Part shown: positions 52,672-62,279 of the stretch, piece by piece
Layout of the letters: every line of letters begins with the position of its first letter
Numbering within the stretch: the first letter of the stretch is position 1
From: Rheinheimera aquimaris
Lineage (GTDB): Bacteria > Pseudomonadota > Gammaproteobacteria > Enterobacterales > Alteromonadaceae
Length of the DNA stretch: 64,000 nucleotides
NCBI RefSeq assembly: GCF_020531985.1
Contig: NZ_JAJAVQ010000006.1
Span: forward strand, 62,001 to 126,000
Direction: 5' to 3'
Translations under genes and position numbers: made by a program
The notes under the pieces: model-generated
The model's database searches: none
What the model saw: the letters and a program-made list of their open reading frames with translations, nothing else
What the model was told of the DNA's origin: nothing

Positions 52672-55494
52672 TTATATAACTTTATCTGTAGTGTCAAAAT
52701 CAATTTGTGTTTGTTTCAGCTGCTGCTTCAGGCTTTGTGGGTCACTGAAGCGCAAGTGGCTATGTTCTGGCTTGCTATCTGTAGCCAGAAAGATCGCGTC
52801 ATAATCGGGTAACAGTAGTTGCTGTAAAAACCCGGTAAACTGCTCCAGCGTGAGTTGTTGCATGCTTTGCACAATACGTTCATTTAGCGCAAAGCTGTAA
52901 TCCTGTTGGCCTAATGCCAGCCAATAACGTTTTGCCCTGGCGCCCAGGCTGTTATCACGTTCGTTGAGCTGCGCTAATATTCCGTGCTTAATTTCGGCGA
53001 ATTCCTCGGCAGATAATGTTTCAGTGTCAGACAAAAAAGCGCGGAAAAACATCACGGTGGCTTCATACAAGGTATCACAGCTGGTTGTTGGTGATTGCAC
53101 ATAAAAAGCTATGCCGGGTAACATGTTAATAGGCACATAGCCGGTTCCTACCAGATAACCAAGCTGCTGCTCAGTGCGAAGCTGGTGAAAGTACTCCGGC
53201 GACATAACATGGTTAGCAAGCATAAACAGCGCCATTTGCTCGGGCGTGGCGTGTTGTGCAGGCAGGTATATTACCAACGCATGATCGCTGTGCTCTACGT
53301 CCAATTGCAGCCACACGGGCCCCAGCCCCTGTATGTTAAATTGGGGATTCGGTAATCTGTTTCCTGTATCAGGCAACTTAGTTTGCCACTGTTTCAGGAT
53401 CGTAGTTAGGTGCTGGGCCTGAGCGGATGTCCAATTACCGAGCATCAGACTTTCAATATGTACCTGCTGCAGTAATTGCTGATGAAATTGTATGAAGCTT
53501 TGGAAATCCAGCTCTTCCAGTGCGTCAGCCAGTATATCTATTTCAGGGTTTTGTGGCTGCAATAAAGCCGAAAGCTGGCTAAACAAGCGCGCTACTGGCT
53601 TGTTTTTGCTGCTGTTGCGCCAGTGCCGGCTGAGTTGACGTTTAAGTTCATTAAAGCGGTGCGCACTGAAATCCTGCTGCAGCATCTGCTGCAGTAAATC
53701 CTGTAACAACCTGAGTTGGTTAGCACTCAGACCGCTGGTATGAATACTGATGCCCTGGCGCTGCACATGCAGGTTGTACACCAGGCCAATAGTCGTCGCG
53801 GCATAAAACTGCTGGTTAATGTTGTCCAGAAAAAGTTCAACCCAAAGCCGTGTCGCGGCCAGTTGCCGGCAATTCCCCAGACTCTGAGGCAAACTAAGCT
53901 GGACAAACAGGTGGCCTTTGGGGCTGGCGAATTCGGTATCGGCTTTATACCAGACACATAATGCATTTTCATCATAAATACACACCGGGTTGTCCATATG
54001 TTTGTCTGGCGCCAGTAGTGTGATGTCACCGTCAAGATAGGGATTGGTAGCAGGTAAACGTAGCTGAGGATCAGGTTTGGCGTTGCTGAGCTGTGCCAAT
54101 AAGTCAGGTTGCAGCTTGTCAATGCTGTAAGGCGTATGGTACCAACGCGCCTGCTGTTGTACCGGTACGCAAGGTGCAATCAGCATCAGACGCATATTTT
54201 CACTGTTAAAGTAGCCAAGCACCTGTTGATACAACGCTTCGTCTGGCTGCTCCATCCGGTAGTCGCCAAAAATAATGTCGTGCACAGGGTAATGTTGCAT
54301 GCTGACTGACAGATGAGTTGCTGTTTGCAGCGCGGTAGCGGGTTCCTGATAAAGATATGCCCAGTGCAGTAATTTTTGCCGCTCTGCAAATAGTGGCTGT
54401 GGCAGTGGCTTGGCTTTTAGCATTGCCAGCATACTAAAAAGCGCCTGTAAAATACGATCCCGCTCTATCAGCCCTTTTTCGGTTAACTCAAACGAAATGG
54501 TAAAGTCTTTATAATTACTGCCATCAATGCCGCCACCGGCACTGAGCTGGTTAACTAAATCCTGCTGTTTTAACAAACTTAGTAATGACCCCGGCCCTTC
54601 ATCACCGAGAATATGGGCGATAAAACTGATTACTTTATACCGGTACCACGGCTGTATATCCGGCAACGCAAAGCTGACTACCAGTTTCTGTGTGTCGCGA
54701 TGCGGCTGAATGTTCAATTGTATCGCCTGATGCTGCTGCAGATACAGCGGCACATCGAGCGGTGGCTTTTTCGGCAAATGTGAGGGCAGGGTGCAGAAAT
54801 ACTGTTCAACATACTGTTGCTGCTGTGCCAGAGACAAAGAGGATACCAGCGTCAGCGTCATCCGGCTGGCGCTGTACTGGGTGGTAAAAAACTCTTGCAG
54901 TGCATGCTGCAAGCTACCTTGTTCTGTGTCGGCCAAAGTACTCAGGTTGCCGACAGAAAACTTGGCAAAAGGGTGTGCAGGGTTAATGCTCTCTTTATGG
55001 GCCTGATATATACGTCGTCCATCGTCTTTTAATTTCAGCGAAAACTCAGCTTCAATGGCATGACGCTCTTTCTCTACGTATTCACTGTTAAATAAAGGTT
55101 GGCTGAACATATCGGCAAAGCGTGCCAGTGCTTCAGCAAAAAAACGCGTATCAATATCAAAGAAAAAGCTACTGTGTTCAGTGCCGGTCCAGGCATTATG
55201 GCTGCCACCGTGGTGGTTAATAAAATGCTGATATTCGCCGGCATCGGGGTAGTTAGCCGAGCCAAGAAATAGCATATGTTCCAGAAAGTGGGCTAACCCT
55301 TCGCGCTCGGCGGGGTCATCAAAGTGTCCGACATTCACTGTCAGGGCCGCAGCACTTTTTTCGCTGTCGGCCTGATGCACCAGCAGCACGGCTAAACCAT
55401 TTTCCAGTGTCAGGTACTGGTATTGTCGGTAGTCGTTAGGGCTTTGCAATATTTGGCTATTTTCCAACAGTAGCGCCTTTTCAGGTTGCGACAA
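52672..55494 (-). CDS. Pitrilysin/insulinase-family zinc metallopeptidase (M16), cytoplasmic
   Basis: 940 aa four-domain M16A peptidase. The inverted zinc motif HFLEH is at residues 69-73, and the distal Glu is in HAIEAEFSLKLKDDGRR. The C-terminal half has the family elements LMLGNWTSAQA, QLGYLVGTGYVPINMLPG and SLGARAKRYW. It lacks a signal peptide (MSQPEKALLLENSQILQ), unlike E. coli Ptr, so it should work in the cytoplasm on oligopeptides. It lies 34 bp downstream of nothing else in its direction; sixA diverges from it across about 180 bp. Confidence 0.9.
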   Translation of the reverse strand: MSQPEKALLLENSQILQSPNDYRQYQYLTLENGLAVLLVHQADSEKSAAALTVNVGHFDDPAEREGLAHFLEHMLFLGSANYPDAGEYQHFINHHGGSHNAWTGTEHSSFFFDIDTRFFAEALARFADMFSQPLFNSEYVEKERHAIEAEFSLKLKDDGRRIYQAHKESINPAHPFAKFSVGNLSTLADTEQGSLQHALQEFFTTQYSASRMTLTLVSSLSLAQQQQYVEQYFCTLPSHLPKKPPLDVPLYLQQHQAIQLNIQPHRDTQKLVVSFALPDIQPWYRYKVISFIAHILGDEGPGSLLSLLKQQDLVNQLSAGGGIDGSNYKDFTISFELTEKGLIERDRILQALFSMLAMLKAKPLPQPLFAERQKLLHWAYLYQEPATALQTATHLSVSMQHYPVHDIIFGDYRMEQPDEALYQQVLGYFNSENMRLMLIAPCVPVQQQARWYHTPYSIDKLQPDLLAQLSNAKPDPQLRLPATNPYLDGDITLLAPDKHMDNPVCIYDENALCVWYKADTEFASPKGHLFVQLSLPQSLGNCRQLAATRLWVELFLDNINQQFYAATTIGLVYNLHVQRQGISIHTSGLSANQLRLLQDLLQQMLQQDFSAHRFNELKRQLSRHWRNSSKNKPVARLFSQLSALLQPQNPEIDILADALEELDFQSFIQFHQQLLQQVHIESLMLGNWTSAQAQHLTTILKQWQTKLPDTGNRLPNPQFNIQGLGPVWLQLDVEHSDHALVIYLPAQHATPEQMALFMLANHVMSPEYFHQLRTEQQLGYLVGTGYVPINMLPGIAFYVQSPTTSCDTLYEATVMFFRAFLSDTETLSAEEFAEIKHGILAQLNERDNSLGARAKRYWLALGQQDYSFALNERIVQSMQQLTLEQFTGFLQQLLLPDYDAIFLATDSKPEHSHLRFSDPQSLKQQLKQTQIDFDTTDKVI

Positions 55495-55673
55495 TATAAG
55501 TCTGAATACACATTGTCATAGCAATAAGTAATAAGCAACTTGGGTGTTATGCGTTAATAGCAGTTACTCTTAGTGGTAACTTTCATTATCATAGCGCACA
55601 ATTTTTACCCGGCGTATTGTTATCTGCCCCGGTTCAGTTAACAGGAAACCCAGAGCAGTATGGTGTCACAAAA

Positions 55674-56162
55674 ATGGTAAATCTCGTTATTATGCGCCAC
55701 GGTGAGGCTGAACCACTATCATCCGAAGATAGCCAGCGGCAGCTTACCGACCGTGGGCGGCATGAAGTTAACCAGATGGCACTGTGGTTACAGCAACATT
55801 ATGCTGCATTTGACTGGGTTTGGGCCAGCCCTTACAAGCGAACCCGCCAGACTGCCGAATTAATGTTAGCTAAGCAGGCTCCGTTTAGCCAGTTAGATCT
55901 ATTGCCAGAGTTGGTACCAGACGCTGATGCAGCATTATTTAAAAGTTATTTTGATGCCTGTATCAGTGAAAAACCGGATGCCCGTGTGCTACTTGTCTCG
56001 CATATGCCACTGGTTAGTTTTCTGGTTGAGGCCTTTACGTTGCCCGGGCAGGCGCCTATATTCAGTACTGCGCAGCTGGCATGTATTGACTACAGCCCTG
56101 AGCAGGGCGGAAAGTTGTTGGAACGATTATCGCCGGCAGATCTGGCTCTGCTCAGTTTTTGA
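55674..56162 (+). CDS. sixA: Phosphohistidine phosphatase SixA
   Basis: 162 aa histidine phosphatase. The catalytic RHG is at residues 8-10 (LVIMRHGEAEP); the second Arg is in SPYKRTRQTAELM and the second His in VLLVSHMPLVSFLVE. In E. coli SixA dephosphorylates His on ArcB/NPr. The frame runs back to 55617, but the family begins at the Met of MVNLVIMRHG (55674). It is convergent with smrB. Confidence 0.9.
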   Translation: MVNLVIMRHGEAEPLSSEDSQRQLTDRGRHEVNQMALWLQQHYAAFDWVWASPYKRTRQTAELMLAKQAPFSQLDLLPELVPDADAALFKSYFDACISEKPDARVLLVSHMPLVSFLVEAFTLPGQAPIFSTAQLACIDYSPEQGGKLLERLSPADLALLSF

Positions 56163-56178
56163 AACTGTAGCTGGCCGT

Positions 56179-56721
56179 TTAATCATCAACCTGCAGTAAC
56201 AGTAACAAAGCGCCATGTTTACCCCAGCTTTTGGGGGCGGTATGAAAGGCGCGCACGCTGGGGTGCTGAATTAGCCAATTCGGTACTTTTCTGGCCAGGA
56301 TACCAAGGCCTTTACCGTGCACCACACAGGCACAGTTAATGTGTTGCTTCGCGCAATAGGCTAACAAACCGGCCAGTTCTGTTTTTGCTTCGCGCGTGGT
56401 CATACCGTGTAAATCCAGCACAACCTGTGGCTGAAACTCACCGCGGCGTAACCGGCCCGGTAAGTGAGGGTCGTCGCCCTGCCTTAACCAGCTGAGGCTG
56501 GCGCTATCTGCGATATAACCTTCGAATTCGTCAGAAAACCAGAACAAATTTTCATCAAGTGTCTTGCTTAAGACGTCTGCACGTCTTTTTTGCTTGCGAG
56601 GTGTGGCGCTTGGCGGTATCTTGTCCTGCGCAATAGGCCTTGCCCCCGTTATCGACTCGCGAAACAGCTGACTGTCTTCGGTACTGATACCGGTAGATGT
56701 TACACTGACTTTCTTTTGCAT
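56179..56721 (-). CDS. smrB: Smr-domain endonuclease SmrB
   Basis: 180 aa. A basic N-terminal region (SATPRKQKRRADVL) precedes FWFSDEFEGYI and SWLRQGDDPHLPGRLRRGEF; the Smr domain has VLDLHGMTTREAKTEL, CVVHGKGLGILARKVP and HTAPKSWGKHGALLLLL. SmrB cleaves mRNA at collided ribosomes. It is divergent from prmB (53-bp gap), the order conserved in gammaproteobacteria. Confidence 0.93.
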   Translation of the reverse strand: MQKKVSVTSTGISTEDSQLFRESITGARPIAQDKIPPSATPRKQKRRADVLSKTLDENLFWFSDEFEGYIADSASLSWLRQGDDPHLPGRLRRGEFQPQVVLDLHGMTTREAKTELAGLLAYCAKQHINCACVVHGKGLGILARKVPNWLIQHPSVRAFHTAPKSWGKHGALLLLLQVDD

Positions 56722-56774
56722 GGCGCAAGTCTACTCAAACTTACCGGTTAATACAAAAAGAGCTTAAATTCATC

Positions 56775-57725
56775 ATGTCCGACACTGGCGAACTGCTGTT
56801 TACCCCTGAATTATTAAGCGACGCTGTTGCTGAACTTCATACCGTGCATGACTGGCTGCGCTTTGCAGTCAGTAAATTAAATCAATCTGATGTCTATCTG
56901 GGGCATGGGACAGACAACCCCTGGGATGAAGCCGCCGGATTATTGAGCTTTGTACTGCATTTGCCTCCGCTGACGGACGATAAGCTATTGCATGTCAGGC
57001 TAACCCGAGGTGAACGCCAGCATTTTTTAAGTTTACTGCGCCAACGTATTGAGCAGCGGATCCCCACTGCATATATCACGCAACAGGCATACTTTGCCGG
57101 TTTACCGTTTTATGTTGACGAGCGGGTGCTGGTACCGCGCTCACCTATTGCCGAGCTGATTAACTGTAAATTTATCCGTCAGTTAAACGGCAAACCGGTG
57201 CAACAGATACTGGATTTATGCACCGGCTCCGGTTGTATTGCCATTGCCTGCGCTTATGCCTTTGAAGATGCGCAGGTTGATGCGGTGGATATCAGTGAAG
57301 ATGCCCTTGATGTGGCGCAGTATAACATTGAACAGCATGGCCTTGAACAGCGTGTATTTCCCATATTATCAGATGGTTACAGTGCGCTTGGCGGTGCTAG
57401 GTATGACTTAATCGTAACCAATCCGCCGTATGTTGATGCCGACGATATGGCTGATTTACCGGACGAGTATCGGCACGAGCCGGAGCTTGGTCTGGCGTCC
57501 GGTGAGGATGGGCTGGCGCTGACACGACACATTTTACGCGGTGCAGCTGAGCATCTTACCGATGGCGGCGTGCTGGTATGTGAAGTAGGTAACAGCATGG
57601 TGCAACTGCAGCAGGATTATCCGGATGTTGCCTTTGACTGGCTGCAGTTTGAGCATGGTGGCATTGGCGTGTTTGCTATCAGCAAAGCTGAGCTGGAGCG
57701 TTGTCAGCATTTGTTTCAGGATTAA
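56775..57725 (+). CDS. prmB: 50S ribosomal protein L3 glutamine N5-methyltransferase
   Basis: 316 aa SAM-dependent methyltransferase. A helical N-terminal domain binds the substrate; the core has QILDLCTGSGCIAIACAY (SAM), AVDISEDALDVAQ and the catalytic LIVTNPPYVDADDM. DEYRHEPELGLASGEDGL distinguishes PrmB from PrmC. It methylates a glutamine of L3. First gene of the prmB-aroC unit. Confidence 0.95.
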   Translation: MSDTGELLFTPELLSDAVAELHTVHDWLRFAVSKLNQSDVYLGHGTDNPWDEAAGLLSFVLHLPPLTDDKLLHVRLTRGERQHFLSLLRQRIEQRIPTAYITQQAYFAGLPFYVDERVLVPRSPIAELINCKFIRQLNGKPVQQILDLCTGSGCIAIACAYAFEDAQVDAVDISEDALDVAQYNIEQHGLEQRVFPILSDGYSALGGARYDLIVTNPPYVDADDMADLPDEYRHEPELGLASGEDGLALTRHILRGAAEHLTDGGVLVCEVGNSMVQLQQDYPDVAFDWLQFEHGGIGVFAISKAELERCQHLFQD

Positions 57726-57759
57726 TCAGTATTAAAACCTATTAGCGTTAGGAGTCGTT

Positions 57760-58863
57760 ATGGCCGGTAACAGCATCGGGCAATTGTTTAAAGTCACAAC
57801 TTTCGGTGAAAGCCATGGCCCGGCCATTGGGGGGATTGTTGATGGTTGCCCGCCGGGAATGACGCTGACAGCGGAAGATCTGCAGCTTGACTTAGACCGG
57901 CGAAAGCCTGGTACATCACGCTACACGACGGCGCGGCGTGAAGATGATGCGGTAAAAATTCTGTCCGGTGTATTTGAAGACACCACGACCGGAGCTAGCA
58001 TAGGTTTACTGATAGAAAATACCGATCAGCGCTCGCAGGATTATTCTAATATCAAAGATTTGTTCCGGCCCGGTCACGCCGATTACACCTACTGGCATAA
58101 GTACGGCATCCGTGACTACCGGGGTGGTGGCCGCTCTTCAGCGCGCGAAACAGCGGTACGCGTTGCTGCCGGTGCTATTGCCAAAAAATACCTGCGCGAG
58201 AATTGTGGTATAGAGATCCGTGGTTATCTGGCACAGCTTGGGCCGGTAAAAGCTGAGCTGGTAAGTTGGGACGAAGTCGAAAATAACCCGTTTTTTTGCC
58301 CCGACCCGTCAAAGCTGGATGCACTGGATGACTATATGCGCCAGCTGAAAAAAGACGGCGATTCAGTCGGTGCCCGGGTTAACGTAGTGGCCAGCAACAT
58401 GCCGGTCGGCTGGGGTGAACCGGTATTTGACCGACTGGATGCGGATATTGCCCATGCAATGATGAGCATCAATGCCGTGAAGGCCGTCGAAATTGGTGAC
58501 GGTTTTGCGGTGGTTGAGCAGCGTGGCTCAACCCACCGTGATGAGCTGACACCGCAGGGTTTCAGTGCCAATCATACCGGTGGTGTGCTGGGTGGTATTT
58601 CATCCGGCCAGGATTTACTGGTGAGCATGGCGTTAAAGCCAACGTCCAGCATTAGCATCCCGGGCAAAAGTATCAATACCTCTGGCGAGGTAGTGGATAT
58701 TGTTACCAAAGGCCGGCACGACCCTTGCGTTGGCATTCGTGCCGTGCCGATTGCTGAGGCGATGCTGGCGATAGTACTGATGGATCATTATCTGCGTCAC
58801 CGTGCGCAAAATCTGCATGTGCAGGTGACAACCCCTGATATCGCCCGCGTTAACCGCGATTAA
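57760..58863 (+). CDS. aroC: Chorismate synthase
   Basis: 367 aa FMN-dependent enzyme that converts EPSP to chorismate, the last shikimate step. Starts [20 protein letters not shown]; signature motifs [47 protein letters not shown], and [18 protein letters not shown] are complete. TTAGGAG lies 6 nt upstream of the ATG. The downstream MFS gene starts within 10 nt. Confidence 0.97.
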   Translation: MAGNSIGQLFKVTTFGESHGPAIGGIVDGCPPGMTLTAEDLQLDLDRRKPGTSRYTTARREDDAVKILSGVFEDTTTGASIGLLIENTDQRSQDYSNIKDLFRPGHADYTYWHKYGIRDYRGGGRSSARETAVRVAAGAIAKKYLRENCGIEIRGYLAQLGPVKAELVSWDEVENNPFFCPDPSKLDALDDYMRQLKKDGDSVGARVNVVASNMPVGWGEPVFDRLDADIAHAMMSINAVKAVEIGDGFAVVEQRGSTHRDELTPQGFSANHTGGVLGGISSGQDLLVSMALKPTSSISIPGKSINTSGEVVDIVTKGRHDPCVGIRAVPIAEAMLAIVLMDHYLRHRAQNLHVQVTTPDIARVNRD

Positions 58864-58872
58864 TCCAGCGTG

Positions 58873-60042
58873 ATGATGCAAATGTCTGCCAGGCCAGCCT
58901 TAGTGCTGGCTTACTTTACCTATTTTGGTGTGCTGGGCATCTTCGTGCCTTATTTTGGCCTGTTCTTAGATGGCCGCGGGCTGAGCTCAGCTGACATAGG
59001 TTTATTACTGGCCATTGTTACCGCCAGCCGCATTGTTGGCCCTTCGGTGTGGGCATTGGTTGCCGAGCGCACCGGCAAGCCGCTGCTGGTGATGCGCTGC
59101 GGCGCAATACTCGCCAGTATGGGGTGGTTAAGCAGCTTTGCCGATTATGGCTTCTGGCCGCTATTATGTGGGTTTGCGTTATTCAGTTTTTTCTGGACGG
59201 CTATTTTGCCGCAGTTAGAAGTATCAGCCTTTGCTTTTTTAAATGATGATACCCAGGCCTACGGCCGTATTCGTACGTCTGGCAGTGTTGGTTATATCGT
59301 TTTAGTTATGTTGGGTGGCTGGTTGTTTGAGCGCTATGGTAGCGAGTTTTTACCGTTATCGGCGTTGTTGTTTCTATTGCTGCTGTTATGCAGTTTATTC
59401 TTATTACCCACAGTCACTGTCAATGCAGAGCTTAGCAGCGAGCATGTCAGTTTTACGAAACTTATTAAAAACACCGTATTAGTGCGGTTTATGCTGGCGG
59501 CGTTGTTATTACAGATGAGTTTTGCCCCTTTTTATGGGTTTTTCACGCTGTACAGCCGGGATTTGGGCTATAGCGGTACCCAAACCGGTCTGTTTATTGG
59601 CCTGGCCATTTTGGCTGAAATCGTCGCGTTTTATTTTGCCGGCAGTTTAATGCGTAACCGCAGTTACCGGCTGCTGCTCAGTATTTGCTATGGCGTAACG
59701 GTGCTGCGCTGGTACATGCTGGCAACGCTGGCCGATAACGTCTGGCTGCTGTGTTTTAGCATGTTATTACATGCTGGCAGCTTTGCTATCGCTCATAGTT
59801 GTGCGATGCAGTTTATTCAGCAGTTTTTTCCAAAGAAACTGCGTAGCCGTGGCCAGGCGATGTACGCCGGTGTTATTTTCGGCGGCGGTGGAGCCATCGG
59901 TGCCTATTTCTCTGGCCTGTTATGGCAGAACGGCGCTGGTGCCAGCCTGACATTTACTGCTGCGGCGTTATTGGCTTTAGCGGCTACTTTTCTGGCGCTG
60001 ACGCTGCCCGGTGGAAAAGGGGCCGGCAAGACATTACAATAG
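58873..60042 (+). CDS. MFS transporter (MFS_1-like / HcaT-YcaD type)
   Basis: About 389 aa with twelve predicted helices. Features: LAYFTYFGVLGIFVPYFGLF, GLSSADIGLLLAIVTASRIV, and FFPKKLRSRGQAMYAGVIFG (the family's helix 10-11 loop). The start lies in GTG-ATG-ATG-CAA-ATG at 58870-58884; none has a strong ribosome site, so I use the first ATG. Substrate unknown. It occupies the slot held by mepA/yfcA in E. coli. Confidence 0.83.
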   Translation: MMQMSARPALVLAYFTYFGVLGIFVPYFGLFLDGRGLSSADIGLLLAIVTASRIVGPSVWALVAERTGKPLLVMRCGAILASMGWLSSFADYGFWPLLCGFALFSFFWTAILPQLEVSAFAFLNDDTQAYGRIRTSGSVGYIVLVMLGGWLFERYGSEFLPLSALLFLLLLLCSLFLLPTVTVNAELSSEHVSFTKLIKNTVLVRFMLAALLLQMSFAPFYGFFTLYSRDLGYSGTQTGLFIGLAILAEIVAFYFAGSLMRNRSYRLLLSICYGVTVLRWYMLATLADNVWLLCFSMLLHAGSFAIAHSCAMQFIQQFFPKKLRSRGQAMYAGVIFGGGGAIGAYFSGLLWQNGAGASLTFTAAALLALAATFLALTLPGGKGAGKTLQ

Positions 60043-60076
60043 CGGCCGTTTTCACAGCAGCAAAGGTATATGCAGT

Positions 60077-61207
60077 ATGGCTAATCTGTTCCGGCTGGGG
60101 CTTATTATTAACCCGTTAGCGGGGCTTGGCGGCAGCGTTGGTTTAAAAGGTTCAGATGGTCAGGCGCAAAAAGCACTGGCGCTTGGCGCAAAGCCGCAGG
60201 CAATGCAGCGGGTAAAAACAGCGTTGACAGAGCTGCTGGCGCAAAAAGACAAATTTGAAATACTAACCGTGGCCGGCGATATGGGCCACAGCGTCTGTAA
60301 AGAGCTTGGTTTGCAAAGCCAGGTCATTTATACACCACCTTCATGGCCCTCCAGTGCAAGTGATACCGAAAATGCAGCCAGGCTATTAGCACAGCAGGGG
60401 GTGGATATTCTGCTGTTTGCCGGTGGCGATGGTACTGCACGTAATATCTGCGCCGCTGTGGCTGATAATACTACTGTGCTGGGTATTCCGGCAGGCGTGA
60501 AGATTCACTCTGGCGTGTATGCTATATCACCGCAGGCGGCCGGTAAGCTGGTGGCTAAACTGGTCGCCGGTGAGCTGGTATCACTTAGTGAAGCACCGGT
60601 AATGGACATTGATGAGCAGGCGTTCAGGACCGGCGTGGTAAAAGCTCGCCGCTTTGGCGAGATGCGTATCCCTGCGCTGCTGCGTTATGTGCAAAGCGTA
60701 AAAATGGGCGGGCGCGAGTCTGAAGAGCTGGTACTGGCCGATCTAGCCGCTTATGTCGCCAGCCAGCTTGAAGATGATGTGCGCTATGTAATGGGCTCCG
60801 GCTCTACTGTGGCGGCGGTGATGGCTGAGCTTGGCGTTGATAATACTCTGCTGGGCGTCGATGTTGTCGAAAACGGTCAACTGATTGCCAAAGATGTCAC
60901 GGCTGCTCAGCTGTTAGAGCTGGTGCAGGGCAGGCCGAGTAAGCTTATCATTACGTTGATTGGTGGTCAGGGCCATGTGTTTGGCCGCGGTAATCAGCAG
61001 TTGTCTCCCGCGGTTATCCGCGCCATTGGTCGTGATAACATTTTACTTATTGCCAGCAAAACTAAACTGCAGCAGCTTGATGGCAGGCCGTTACTTGCCG
61101 ATAGCGGTGATGCGACTTTGGACAAGCAGCTCACCGGATTAATTAATGTTCTGACCGGCTACAACGATTATGTGATGTACCGCTTGGGCTATGAAGACGA
61201 GGAATAA
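60077..61207 (+). CDS. ATP-NAD/AcoX kinase family protein
   Basis: 376 aa. Starts FRLGLIINPLAGLGGSVGLK; the diacylglycerol/NAD-kinase motif is LLFAGGDGTARNICAAV, with GIPAGVKIHSGVYAIS and LVKLVQG-like C-terminal region (GGQGHVFGRGNQQLSPAVIR). These long NAD kinase relatives differ from the housekeeping NadK. The frame goes back to 60011 inside the MFS gene; the ATG at 60077 has AAAGG about 11 nt upstream. It is followed 1 bp later by yfcL. Confidence 0.85.
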   Translation: MANLFRLGLIINPLAGLGGSVGLKGSDGQAQKALALGAKPQAMQRVKTALTELLAQKDKFEILTVAGDMGHSVCKELGLQSQVIYTPPSWPSSASDTENAARLLAQQGVDILLFAGGDGTARNICAAVADNTTVLGIPAGVKIHSGVYAISPQAAGKLVAKLVAGELVSLSEAPVMDIDEQAFRTGVVKARRFGEMRIPALLRYVQSVKMGGRESEELVLADLAAYVASQLEDDVRYVMGSGSTVAAVMAELGVDNTLLGVDVVENGQLIAKDVTAAQLLELVQGRPSKLIITLIGGQGHVFGRGNQQLSPAVIRAIGRDNILLIASKTKLQQLDGRPLLADSGDATLDKQLTGLINVLTGYNDYVMYRLGYEDEE

Positions 61208-61208
61208 C

Positions 61209-61496
61209 ATGACAACAGCAGTACCCGAGCAATTTATTGATGCGGTAACCGAACTGTTTGATGCATTGGTGCCGGTTGCGACTGACGATGAGCTGTTTGC
61301 ATCAGGTTATCTGCGTGGTCACTTCGACCTGGCGGTAGGCACGCTGCAGGTAGAAGGCACGCCTTTCGCGGCATCTGATGTAATAAGCCAGGTCAGTGGT
61401 ACTTTACAGCAGGCCATAACAGCAGGTGAGTTGAATGAGCAGGATCAGCATCACGTCAACGCGATCTGGCTGCGTGTTCAGCAGCTGGCAGCCTGA
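61209..61496 (+). CDS. yfcL: YfcL family protein
   Basis: 95 aa acidic helical protein: IDAVTELFDALVPVATDDEL, FASGYLRGHFDLAVG, LNEQDQHHVNAIWLRVQQL. Matches the small YfcL family, which lies near prmB/aroC in many gammaproteobacteria. The ATG at 61209 comes 1 nt after the previous stop with GAGGAAT upstream. Function unknown. Confidence 0.82.
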   Translation: MTTAVPEQFIDAVTELFDALVPVATDDELFASGYLRGHFDLAVGTLQVEGTPFAASDVISQVSGTLQQAITAGELNEQDQHHVNAIWLRVQQLAA

Positions 61497-61513
61497 GCTG
61501 ACAAGACATTCGC

Positions 61514-61544
61514 GCGCTTATGCGCTACCATAAGCGCACTTTTA
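61514..61544 (+). terminator. Probable terminator of the prmB-yfcL unit
   Basis: GCGCTTAT (61514-61521), loop GCGCTACC, ATAAGCGC (61530-61537), then ACTTTTAA. An 8-bp stem with a short T-run, 17 nt after the yfcL stop. Confidence 0.6.
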
Positions 61545-61583
61545 ACCAAAAGCCATCAGGCTTTTCCAGCATAAGTGGAACTC

Positions 61584-62198
61584 ATGTCAAAATATACAAC
61601 GCTTGAACAGCACGCCAGCTATGGTATCGGTTTACAGATGGGCCAGCAGCTGGCCGACAACCCGTTTGAAGGTCTGGATATCGACGCGGTAGCCGCCGGT
61701 GTGATTGCGGCCTTCACTGAACAGACTCCAGAGGTAAGTGACGAGCAAATTCGTTCTGCCTTTACTGTGATCAGCGAACGTATGCAGGCTGAGCAGGCAG
61801 AAAAAGCAGAACTACTGGCCGAGGCCGGTGAAGCTTTCCTGGCTGAAAACGCCAAGCGTCCTGAAATCACCGTAACTGACTCAGGCTTACAATACGAAGT
61901 CCTGGTAGCGGCAGAAGGCGAAAAGCCAACGCGCAATTCAACTGTACGTACGCACTATCACGGAACTTTGATTGACGGCACAGTGTTTGACAGCTCTTAT
62001 CAGCGTGGCGAGCCGGCAGAATTCCCGGTATCAGGCGTTATCGCTGGCTGGACGGAAGCGCTGCAGCTGATGGCACCTGGCAGCAAACTGCGTTTATACA
62101 TTCCGCACAACCTGGCTTACGGCGAGCGTGGTGCAGGTAATGCTATCGCGCCTTTTAGCGCACTGATTTTCGATGTAGAACTGTTAGCTATTCTGTAA
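61584..62198 (+). CDS. fklB: FKBP-type peptidyl-prolyl isomerase FklB (FKBP22)
   Basis: 204 aa. An N-terminal helical dimerisation domain (ASYGIGLQMGQQLADNPFEG through the Glu/Ala-rich EQAEKAELLAEAGEAFLAEN) and a C-terminal FKBP domain (VRTHYHGTLIDGTVFDSSYQ, PVSGVIAGWTEALQLM, LAYGERGAGNAIAPFSALIF). No signal peptide, so cytoplasmic, like E. coli FklB. ATG at 61584 preferred over 61575. Confidence 0.94.
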   Translation: MSKYTTLEQHASYGIGLQMGQQLADNPFEGLDIDAVAAGVIAAFTEQTPEVSDEQIRSAFTVISERMQAEQAEKAELLAEAGEAFLAENAKRPEITVTDSGLQYEVLVAAEGEKPTRNSTVRTHYHGTLIDGTVFDSSYQRGEPAEFPVSGVIAGWTEALQLMAPGSKLRLYIPHNLAYGERGAGNAIAPFSALIFDVELLAIL

Positions 62199-62216
62199 TA
62201 GCGCTCAGTATGCTAA

Positions 62217-62247
62217 AAAGCCCTGCTAAGCAGGGCTTTGTTGTTTT
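62217..62247 (+). terminator. Terminator of fklB
   Basis: AAAGCCCTGC, loop TAA, GCAGGGCTTT followed by GTTGTTTT. A 10-bp perfect stem 19 nt after the fklB stop. Confidence 0.88.
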
Positions 62248-62279
62248 CAGGTGTAGCAAAATATAATCAGCAGGTAAGT

